The notes below the pieces were generated by a model. That model was not told where the DNA came from, ran no database searches, and saw only the letters and a program-made list of their open reading frames with translations. A program made the translations under genes and the position numbers. From JAZKSG01 sp964384785 (lineage in GTDB: Archaea > Thermoplasmatota > E2 > DHVEG-1): a stretch of DNA of 13,060 nt. Positions 1 through 5,366 of the stretch are shown here, piece by piece. Each line of letters starts with the position of its first letter. The stretch's first letter is position 1. Where the stretch lies: contig CAYLLH010000083.1 of NCBI GenBank assembly GCA_964384785.1, positions 1-13,060 of the forward strand, read 5' to 3'.

Positions 1-78
1 TATGGTCTTTCTGAGACTTACCCTCCTCTGTTTTTTCATTTATTGCATCCCGCTTTAAATGAAAAGCAGGAGGGTTAA
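1..78 (+). CDS. Possible 3' end of a transposase or other mobile-element ORF (partial)
   Basis: Frame 1 is open from the window edge to a TAA at 76-78 and gives 25 residues (YGLSETYPPLFFHLLHPALN, then EKQEG). Its base composition is visibly richer in G+C than the neighbouring genes, which fits foreign DNA. It ends a few bases before a TTTTTCAACAGCCT sequence (84-97) that looks like an insertion-sequence terminus, so a transposase C-terminus is a reasonable guess. The fragment is too short to assign a family, and it could be a chance open frame. Confidence 0.25.
   Translation, partial: YGLSETYPPLFFHLLHPALNEKQEG
21..74. repeat. Imperfect inverted repeat
   Basis: The left arm (21-41) starts CCCTCCTCTG and ends TTCATTT. 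The right arm (57-74) is AAATGAAAAGCAGGAGGG. The arms are complementary over most of their length, with a few extra bases in the left arm, and the loop is about 15 bases. It could act as a terminator hairpin for the minus-strand operon that ends at 111, or it could be subterminal structure of a mobile element. Confidence 0.5.
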
Positions 79-83
79 TTTAA

Positions 84-97
84 TTTTTCAACAGCCT
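84..97 (+). mobile_element. Candidate insertion-sequence right terminus
   Basis: TTTTTCAACAGCCT reads on the other strand as AGGCTGTTGAAAAA. From memory, TGTTGAAAAA is a common end motif of several DDE insertion-sequence families. The orientation fits an element lying to the left, mostly outside the window. No second end or target duplication can be seen here, so this is only suggestive. Confidence 0.25.
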
Positions 98-110
98 AAG
101 AAAAATAAAA

Positions 111-266
111 TTATTTGTTAATTAGTTTCTTTTGTTGTTTACTCCATTTTTTGTTAGGAGTTTTTTTAAGCCATTCCACATACTGATCGATAAACTCAAG
201 GCGTTGTTGAAAATTCTTTTTTTTCTGTTTTTCTAACTCTTCAAGATCAACATCTGGAACTTTCAT
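111..266 (-). CDS. Small basic protein coupled to a nucleotidyltransferase (51 aa)
   Basis: This is a 51-residue ORF whose ATG (264-266) overlaps the TGA of the upstream nucleotidyltransferase gene as ATGA, so the two are probably translated together. The protein begins MKVPDVDLEELEKQKKKNF, continues with a predicted amphipathic helix (QQRLEFIDQYVEWLKKT) and ends with NKKWSKQQKKLINK. It is mostly helical, highly charged and lysine-rich, with no signal peptide. I recall similar short proteins with an RLEFID..VEW...P...WS.QQ pattern next to this nucleotidyltransferase type in archaea, but no function is known to me. By inference it is the partner or antitoxin/toxin half of a two-gene module. 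The tight coupling and coherent composition make it a real gene. Confidence 0.75.
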   Translation of the reverse strand: MKVPDVDLEELEKQKKKNFQQRLEFIDQYVEWLKKTPNKKWSKQQKKLINK

Positions 267-862
267 GTTATATACCTTTTAAACAATTTATTTGTATTAA
301 GTTTTTTGTTGAAAGTCTGCAATAGTTTATTATCTAAATAATTCTTAAAAAACTTGTATAAAAACCTTGCATCCTCAATATCTTTCTCACTTCCAAGATA
401 AAGCTTATAAGGGATTTGTAACTCTAATGAAGAAATAAAAACTTTGTAATGGTTGATAAATACTTTTTTCTTTTCAGATAAAGTCCAAACGTCAAGTTCT
501 GACTTGGGAAATTTTAATTCAAAATTTGGAATGAATTCATCTTTTTTAGAAAAACGAATCGGAATATTATCACATAAATAATTTTCATATGCCTCTTTAG
601 AATCTCTTGTGTTTATACACTCATATTTTTTATGTACTTCATCCCAGAATTTTTTAAAAGCATCATAATCTGTTTTTTCAATAAATACATCTATATCCTC
701 AGAGCTGCGGCTTCTACCAAACAAAATAGCAACATAACCACTAATAATTACATAATCAAAATATTTCTCAAGAACTTTTAAAAAATTTTTAACAAATTTA
801 TCTAAATCTGATAAATCTTTATTTTTAAGCTCAATATGATCCGCAGTATAATCAAATTCCAT
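263..862 (-). CDS. Nucleotidyltransferase-fold protein (DUF6036/AbiEii-like), 199 aa
   Basis: This is a predicted cytoplasmic nucleotidyltransferase-fold protein. Residues 39-60 carry the family signature: IISGYVAILFGRSRS followed by SEDIDVF, with the acidic pair D56 and D58 that would bind metal. A second conserved block, PYKLYLGSEKDIEDARFLY (151-169), is typical of the AbiEii/DUF6036-like group. Residues 170-199 form a basic helical tail. I prefer the ATG at 862 (MEFDYT) to a TTG four codons upstream, because a TATA-like element at 893-902 places the transcript start near 870. The stop overlaps the ATG of a 51-aa gene (ATGA). The family includes the AbiE toxin and many uncharacterised members of toxin-antitoxin-like pairs. 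A role as an NMP transferase acting on RNA or a partner protein is inference. Confidence 0.8.
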   Translation of the reverse strand: MEFDYTADHIELKNKDLSDLDKFVKNFLKVLEKYFDYVIISGYVAILFGRSRSSEDIDVFIEKTDYDAFKKFWDEVHKKYECINTRDSKEAYENYLCDNIPIRFSKKDEFIPNFELKFPKSELDVWTLSEKKKVFINHYKVFISSLELQIPYKLYLGSEKDIEDARFLYKFFKNYLDNKLLQTFNKKLNTNKLFKRYIT

Positions 863-892
863 CAAAGAACACAAGATTTGATATACATTAAT

Positions 893-902
893 CTATATTT
901 TA
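893..902 (-). promoter_or_regulatory. TATA-like element for the minus-strand nucleotidyltransferase operon
   Basis: On the minus strand the sequence reads TAAAATATAG, about 35 bases before the ATG at 862. With usual archaeal spacing the transcript would start near 870, giving a very short leader. No Shine-Dalgarno sequence is seen before the ATG, which agrees with a near-leaderless mRNA. Confidence 0.45.
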
Positions 903-957
903 ATACCTCTGTAAAAGACAAAAATAGTAAAAAAATAAAATAATAAAACTGAGTTGA

Positions 958-967
958 TTTTATATAT
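958..967 (+). promoter_or_regulatory. TATA box for the MNT/HEPN operon
   Basis: TTTTATATAT lies about 30-39 bases before the ATG at 997, predicting transcription to start around 988 with a leader of about 10 bases. It is followed directly by an inverted repeat (979-994) that would overlap the transcript start. Confidence 0.5.
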
Positions 968-978
968 CAAACAAAGAG

Positions 979-994
979 TATAGAAAAAACTATA
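979..994. promoter_or_regulatory. Inverted repeat at the MNT/HEPN transcript start, candidate operator
   Basis: TATAG, six A, CTATA forms a 16-base inverted repeat that ends two bases before the ATG at 997 and sits downstream of the TATA box. Autoregulation by the antitoxin or the complex is common in toxin-antitoxin operons, so an operator is a fair guess. The sequence is AT-rich, so chance symmetry is possible. Confidence 0.35.
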
Positions 995-996
995 GT

Positions 997-1374
997 ATGA
1001 GTCAAATAGAAAACATTGTGGAAAAAATCAAAAAACTTGGAGGGGACAAAGTAAAGTTCATAATACTTTATGGATCCTTATCAACTAATAAACAAACACC
1101 TTTATCAGATGTTGATCTCGCAGTTTTTTATAATGGTTCTAAAGAAGAAAGATTTCGTTTTAGAATGAAAATCCTGGGACGGGTTCCAGATAAATATGAT
1201 ATACAAATATTCCAGGATTTACCACTCCATGTAAAAAATGAGATAATCAAAGGTAAAGTTTTATACAAATCTGATAATCAACTAATTTATCAGATAGCAA
1301 GAGAAACCTATCAGGCTTTTGATGATTTCAAAAAACGTTTTTATGATTACATCAAAGGTGATGTTATAACATGA
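997..1374 (+). CDS. mntA: MNT-type minimal nucleotidyltransferase antitoxin (125 aa)
   Basis: This is a minimal nucleotidyltransferase of the MNT/HEPN (HepT-MntA) toxin-antitoxin family. The catalytic GSX10DXD motif is intact: G26-S27, ten residues, then D38-V39-D40. A likely third acidic residue is D68 in YDIQIFQDLP, where family members usually have D[VI]..L/F. Length is normal for the family. In characterised systems MntA AMPylates a tyrosine of the HEPN toxin in the RX4HXY motif and so neutralises it; the equivalent tyrosine is present in the partner here (Y106). The stop overlaps the partner's start as ATGA, implying coupled translation. The start is the first ATG after a TATA box at 958-967, with a short leader and no clear Shine-Dalgarno sequence. 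Confidence 0.9.
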   Translation: MSQIENIVEKIKKLGGDKVKFIILYGSLSTNKQTPLSDVDLAVFYNGSKEERFRFRMKILGRVPDKYDIQIFQDLPLHVKNEIIKGKVLYKSDNQLIYQIARETYQAFDDFKKRFYDYIKGDVIT

Positions 1375-1754
1375 GAACAGAACTTATCAAGATAAAAATA
1401 CAGGAGATACAAGACAACCTTAAAATCGTTGAAGAAAACCTTCCTGATAAATATAATGAATTCAAAAAACTTGGACTTGTTAAAGATGGTATATACAAAA
1501 AAATAGAATCATGTTTAGAAAACGTAATCGATATTTGTTCAATTATAAACTCTGATCTAAAACTATCGATACCTGATCGCGATGAAAACATTTTAGATAA
1601 CCTAAATAAAGAAGGCATTCTATCCGATAAGATAACCAGTGTTCTAAAAGATATGAAAGGTTTTAAAAATATACTTGTTCACAGATACGGAAAAATAAAT
1701 GATGAAATAGCATTCAAAGTATTAAATGAAAAAATAAATTACTTTTGTAAATAA
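1371..1754 (+). CDS. hepT: HEPN domain toxin of the HepT/DUF86 family, atypical motif (127 aa)
   Basis: This all-helical HEPN protein pairs with the upstream MNT antitoxin through an ATGA overlap. In the family, HEPN toxins are RNases whose active site is the RX4-6H motif near the C-terminus, with a following tyrosine (RX4HXY) that the antitoxin AMPylates. Here the segment reads MKGFKNILVHRYGKI. H104 and Y106 are in place, but the arginine position is lysine (K99, codon AAA). Other family features are normal: an N-terminal helix, KKIESCLENVIDICSIIN around 43-60, and a conserved KGF before the motif. K could support weak activity, or the toxin may be attenuated. The neighbouring R105 cannot take the same register. 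Length is normal and there is no frameshift. Confidence 0.9.
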   Translation: MRTELIKIKIQEIQDNLKIVEENLPDKYNEFKKLGLVKDGIYKKIESCLENVIDICSIINSDLKLSIPDRDENILDNLNKEGILSDKITSVLKDMKGFKNILVHRYGKINDEIAFKVLNEKINYFCK

Positions 1755-1795
1755 GATTCATTATTAAGAAAGACAAAGTGAGAAAGTTATGATAT

Positions 1796-2029
1796 TTGAG
1801 AGAATTCAAAAAATTAAGCTTTATCTATTTCCCTGGAATCCTTCAAGTTATTAGGTTAGGAATCTCTATGTTTATTTTTTTACTTATACTTCTGATCATT
1901 CCTTTCTATATCTCTGGAGTATTCAGTTATAACGAATTTTTAAACATCTTTAAATTTTCTTTGATTGGAGGCATAATAATAGCTGTTGTAAAAAGCATTA
2001 TTCTTTATAAAAAGAAAAAAAAGAAATAA
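1796..2029 (+). CDS. Small two-helix membrane protein (77 aa)
   Basis: This hypothetical membrane protein has two hydrophobic helices, about residues 22-43 (GISMFIFLLILLIIPFYISG) and 53-70 (FSLIGGIIIAVVKSIILY), and ends in a run of lysines that would stay in the cytoplasm. The only in-frame start near the beginning is TTG at 1796. A better-looking ATG at 1789, preceded by GTGAG, is one base out of frame and opens a 21-codon frame (MIFERIQK). An indel in the A6 run near 1810 would join it to this ORF, so the N-terminus is uncertain. It follows the HEPN gene by 41 bases and may be co-transcribed with it. It ends five bases before the convergent KaiC-like gene. I do not recognise the family. Confidence 0.55.
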   Translation: MREFKKLSFIYFPGILQVIRLGISMFIFLLILLIIPFYISGVFSYNEFLNIFKFSLIGGIIIAVVKSIILYKKKKKK

Positions 2030-2034
2030 ATTTT

Positions 2035-2961
2035 TTATAAAAACTTGATTCCGCCTTCAGTTATACTAATATCTTGTGGTTTCAAAGTATGACGGGTTGC
2101 ACGCATTTTACGAATCGTGAGTTTACGACGATCCATAGCTGTATCCAAATCCATTCTTAGTATTCCATCCACTAAGAATTCACTTATGCTATCTCGACTC
2201 AAACTACGGCTTCCTTCAGGTATTTCTGATGTAACAATTGATGTACAGTTGTCTTTACTAAGAATGTTTATTATACTTCGGACATGCATACGTGTTGCAG
2301 ATGTTGAACCCGCAGGATATTTCTGAGTATCAGATGGCTGGTTTTCAGCTGGAATTATTTCATGCACTCCTTTAACCCAAACTGGCATTTCTGACACGGG
2401 TGTAAGTGAATCAAGTACTACACGCTGGTAGTTTCCATTTGTTATCTCTCGTTCCATTTCACGATGAATATTTGGTTCATCAAGATCTATATACATAAAC
2501 TTCAAATTATTATTATCAACAGCATTATGAAAATCAAAACCCAGCTCATCAGCCTGACGCATAATATTTTTTATTCGTTCATCAGTAGATAGATATAAAC
2601 ATTTTTCATTGTTTTTAACGCCTTCATCTATGTAATGAAAACACATAATGGTTTTACCGGCACCAGGAGTACCAGAAACCAAAGTTATAGTGTTCTCCGG
2701 GAAACCACCATTCATCAATGCATCCAAACGACCAATCCCTGTTGATACACGTGTTTTTGAGATATCATTAGCCATTGGTTTATTTCTAAAAGGTGTATTA
2801 GTAGTATTATCTGTGGGTTTAGTATCAGTCGTGGGTTTATCTGTTACACGTGACCAAGGACTACTGGATTTCTCATCAGTTTCATCAGTTGTATTCCAAA
2901 GATCATCAGTTTCTTTATCATTTTCTTTAAAACTATTTCTTATTTTACTCCAATTATCCAT
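2035..2961 (-). CDS. KaiC-like (RAD55/RecA-superfamily) ATPase, single domain, 308 aa
   Basis: This is a RecA-fold ATPase of the archaeal KaiC-like group. The first 65 residues are polar, rich in D, T and S, and probably disordered. The core follows: ISKTRVSTGIGRLDALMNGG (67-86) entering the ATPase, Walker A GTPGAGKT (97-104), the STDER block (125-129) where KaiC has its catalytic acidic residues, Walker B VVLDS (181-185), and the C-terminal KMRATRH (285-291), matching the K-M-R..H signature of KaiC-like proteins. There is one ATPase domain, not the two of cyanobacterial KaiC. Archaeal members act in signalling and motility regulation; the role here is unknown. It is transcribed away from the radical SAM gene, with a palindrome between them. 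The ATG at 2961 has GGAGG upstream at a rather long spacing of 13 bases. Confidence 0.88.
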   Translation of the reverse strand: MDNWSKIRNSFKENDKETDDLWNTTDETDEKSSSPWSRVTDKPTTDTKPTDNTTNTPFRNKPMANDISKTRVSTGIGRLDALMNGGFPENTITLVSGTPGAGKTIMCFHYIDEGVKNNEKCLYLSTDERIKNIMRQADELGFDFHNAVDNNNLKFMYIDLDEPNIHREMEREITNGNYQRVVLDSLTPVSEMPVWVKGVHEIIPAENQPSDTQKYPAGSTSATRMHVRSIINILSKDNCTSIVTSEIPEGSRSLSRDSISEFLVDGILRMDLDTAMDRRKLTIRKMRATRHTLKPQDISITEGGIKFL

Positions 2962-2987
2962 AATGCTATCCTATCCTCCATTAAATT

Positions 2988-3027
2988 GACCAAAAAAATA
3001 TATATTAATTTATTTTTTTTTTTGGTC
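2988..3027. promoter_or_regulatory. Palindromic element overlapping the divergent promoter region, candidate operator
   Basis: GACCAAAAAAATA at 2988-3000 is mirrored by TATTTTTTTTTTTGGTC ending at 3027, so a 40-base inverted repeat with GACC/GGTC ends encloses an AT-rich centre. The TATATATTA at about 2999-3007 could serve as the TATA element for the minus-strand KaiC-like gene, which would place the repeat over its BRE/TATA region. An operator or a hairpin are both possible. Confidence 0.45.
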
Positions 3028-3067
3028 TTTATGCAAAGCTAACTAACTTTATTCTAATAGACAAACA

Positions 3068-3077
3068 TTTTATATAT
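3068..3077 (+). promoter_or_regulatory. TATA box for the radical SAM gene, leaderless
   Basis: TTTTATATAT is centred about 29 bases before the GTG at 3102, so transcription is expected to start at or within a few bases of the start codon. This supports the GTG start and a leaderless mRNA. Confidence 0.55.
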
Positions 3078-3101
3078 CTTTCCAAACTTTCAAAAAAAAT
3101 T

Positions 3102-4829
3102 GTGTATAAGACTACAATTCTTGATGGTTACATAGATGAACCCACATGCCTAGGTGTACCACCATACATCAGCACATATCCTCGTTATATCGCTGGTGCT
3201 ATATGGGATGCTGATAGTAAAAACCAGATTTTTTATCTAACAATAGATCAACTAAGACAACAAACCGATCTTAAAAAAACCATTGAAAAATCAGATGCAT
3301 TGATAATAATAGCTGGTATGAGCGTACCTGGAAGATATCAGAGTGGATATCCTCTTGGACCCAGGGAAACACAAAAACTAACACAGGAAATCAAAAAACC
3401 AATAAAAATACTAGCTGGACCTGCAGCCACCCATGGGTTTGGAACAGGAGGCGGGCAACAAACACGAAACTTAAAACGATATTTTGATATCAACATAACA
3501 GGCGATTCAGAAATCGTTATAAAAAATCTTTATGAAAAACAGTTGAAAACAAAAAATGTAGAATTTGATAAAAAAAGAAAAAAACCAGAAGATATACAAA
3601 ATTTTGCAGAGAAGGGCTCAAAAATAGTTACAATGCATCCCTTTTTCCCGGATTACTTAATAGCTGAAATAGAAACCTACCGAGGATGCCCTCGAAGTAT
3701 TCATGGCGGATGTTCATTTTGTAGCGAACCACTAAAAGGACTACCTCAGTTCAGACCCATAAATCACATCGTTCAGGAAATAAAAAAACTTTACAATCAT
3801 GGAATACGTCATATAAGAATTGGGAATCAACCATGTATTTTTTCATACCAATCAAAAAAAATAGGAATAGAAGAATTCCCCGAGCCCAACCCGGAAGCAA
3901 TCAAAGAACTATTTGGAAAAATAAGAAAAAACGCTCCTAATCTAAAAACACTTCATATCGACAATGCAAACCCTGGAGTTATAGCAAAACACCCGGAAAA
4001 ATCTAAAAAAATCACTAAAACTATTATAAAACATCATACACCAGGTGATACTGCAGCATTCGGCGTGGAAAGCATAGATCCAGAAGTAGTGAAACAAAAC
4101 AATCTAAAAGCCGATGAAGAAGAAATAATAAAAGCCATAAAAATCCTAAACCAAATAGGAAGAAAAACTGGATATAATGGTATGCCTGAGCTTCTACCGG
4201 GTTTAAATTTTGTATTTGGTCTTAAAGGTGAAACCAAAAAAACTTTTGAACTCGATTATAATTTTTTAGAAAGAATACTTGATGAAAACCTGCTACTTAG
4301 ACGTATCAACCTACGGCAGATCACACCAATACCTGGCACAAAAATGTATGAGATTGGAAACAAAATCGCTGTTAAAAACAAAAAATATTTCAAAAAATTC
4401 AAAAACAAAGTAAAAGAAAACATAGAACGACCTCTTCTTGAAAAAATGCTACCCGCAGGGAGTATACTCAAAGATATTTACACTGAAAAACATGATGGAA
4501 AACTAACCTTTGGAAGACAAATAGGATCATATCCATTACTTGTTGGAATAGTTGATAAACAAAAAATCGGCGAGTTTATTGATGTAAAAATAATAGATCA
4601 TGGATATCGATCAATTACTGGTATAAAATACCCGTTAAATATCAACTATGCATCTTTAAACACTTTAGAGAATCTACCAGGTGTAGGGAAAAAAAGAGCA
4701 AATAAAATAATACTTAACCGACCATACAATAACTCTGAGGAATTAAAAAAAGTCTTTGATGACCCTGAAATTATCAAAAAATTTATAGATTATATATCTT
4801 TCTTAAAAAAAAGAAAAAATATAGGGTAA
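3102..4829 (+). CDS. Radical SAM protein with C-terminal helix-hairpin-helix (COG1031, MJ1155-like), 575 aa
   Basis: This is a radical SAM protein of the largely archaeal COG1031 group. The N-terminal part (1-175) is a Rossmann-like region resembling B12-binding-type radical SAM proteins (ILDGYIDEPTCLGVPPYIS, GPRETQKL, ILAGPAATHGFG). The cluster motif is TYRGCPRSIHGGCSFC: cysteines 196, 204 and 207, spaced CX7CX2C instead of the usual CX3CX2C, which I recall as normal for this group. GVESID (321-326), LPGLNFVFGLKGET (365-378) and RQITPIPGTKMYE (405-417) are typical barrel segments. Residues about 470-508 look like a TRAM-type RNA-binding strand region, and 518-545 (TLENLPGVGKKRANKIIL) is a helix-hairpin-helix. 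TRAM plus HhH suggests a nucleic-acid substrate, as in methylthiotransferases, but the reaction is unknown. It starts at GTG behind a well-placed TATA box. Confidence 0.88.
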   Translation: MYKTTILDGYIDEPTCLGVPPYISTYPRYIAGAIWDADSKNQIFYLTIDQLRQQTDLKKTIEKSDALIIIAGMSVPGRYQSGYPLGPRETQKLTQEIKKPIKILAGPAATHGFGTGGGQQTRNLKRYFDINITGDSEIVIKNLYEKQLKTKNVEFDKKRKKPEDIQNFAEKGSKIVTMHPFFPDYLIAEIETYRGCPRSIHGGCSFCSEPLKGLPQFRPINHIVQEIKKLYNHGIRHIRIGNQPCIFSYQSKKIGIEEFPEPNPEAIKELFGKIRKNAPNLKTLHIDNANPGVIAKHPEKSKKITKTIIKHHTPGDTAAFGVESIDPEVVKQNNLKADEEEIIKAIKILNQIGRKTGYNGMPELLPGLNFVFGLKGETKKTFELDYNFLERILDENLLLRRINLRQITPIPGTKMYEIGNKIAVKNKKYFKKFKNKVKENIERPLLEKMLPAGSILKDIYTEKHDGKLTFGRQIGSYPLLVGIVDKQKIGEFIDVKIIDHGYRSITGIKYPLNINYASLNTLENLPGVGKKRANKIILNRPYNNSEELKKVFDDPEIIKKFIDYISFLKKRKNIG

Positions 4830-4869
4830 TAAGTTTTAAACCATGAAAATATTTACAGAGAGAAAAAAA

Positions 4870-4895
4870 AAACCCAAAAAAAATTTTGAAGGTTT
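4870..4895 (+). promoter_or_regulatory. Hairpin in the leader of the RNase III gene
   Basis: AAACC/CAAAA (4870-4879) can pair with TTTTG (4884-4888) and GGTTT (4891-4895) around an AAAA loop, with two bulged A. The hairpin ends nine bases before the ATG at 4905. It could be a structure affecting translation or a target of the enzyme itself. It is built mostly from A/T pairs, so it is modest in stability. Confidence 0.35.
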
Positions 4896-4904
4896 AATCG
4901 TATT

Positions 4905-5366
4905 ATGGATGAAAATAAAATAAATGGGATTCAGAAAAATATTGGATATGAATTCAAAGATAAGAATTTACTTATTAATGCATTGACTCATAAAACATAT
5001 GCTTATGAGGCTATGAAACCACTTGAATATAATGAAAGACTTGAATTCCTTGGAGATAGCATCCTTAATTTTGTAGCAGCAGAAGAACTATATCAAACCA
5101 ATAAATATTTTTCAGAAGGTGAACTTACCCGTAGACGTGCAAGTATTGTAAATAATGTTTTTCTTTCAGAAAAAGCAACAGAGATAGAACTAGGAAATTA
5201 TATCCGGCTTGGGAAGGGTGAAAAAAAACAGAAAGGATATGAGAATGCTTCAACTCTTGCAAATACACTTGAGGCATTAATTGGAGCAGTTTACTTGGAT
5301 AGTGATTATCAGACTGTGAAAAAATTTATTCTTGATAATGTTTTCAATGACAGTATTGTTTTTTAA
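4905..5366 (+). CDS. rnc: Ribonuclease III, catalytic domain only (153 aa)
   Basis: This is a double-strand-specific endoribonuclease of the RNase III family. The signature NERLEFLGDSILNFV (43-57) is intact, giving E44, E47 and D51, which match E38, E41 and D45 of the E. coli enzyme. The second catalytic block is ANTLEALIGAVYLDSD (119-134). E123 matches E117, but the position of E. coli D114 is N120 (codon AAT). The protein stops soon after the catalytic domain, with no C-terminal dsRNA-binding domain, compared with about 225 residues for the usual bacterial enzyme. RNase III is uncommon in archaea, so a bacterial origin by transfer is likely. It lies 75 bases after the radical SAM gene and may share its transcript. 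Its TAA overlaps the convergent gene's TAA. There is no strong Shine-Dalgarno sequence, but the N-terminus aligns well with the family. Confidence 0.92.
   Translation: MDENKINGIQKNIGYEFKDKNLLINALTHKTYAYEAMKPLEYNERLEFLGDSILNFVAAEELYQTNKYFSEGELTRRRASIVNNVFLSEKATEIELGNYIRLGKGEKKQKGYENASTLANTLEALIGAVYLDSDYQTVKKFILDNVFNDSIVF

Noticed and set aside
3011..3023. Long T run read as a terminator for an upstream gene
   Set aside because: No gene on the plus strand ends nearby; the run is better explained as one arm of the GACC/GGTC palindrome in a divergent promoter region.
4843..4913. Short frame MKIFTERKKKPKKN between the radical SAM and RNase III genes
   Set aside because: It is only about 25 codons, has no ribosome-binding site, is dominated by the A runs of the leader hairpin and overlaps the RNase III start out of frame.
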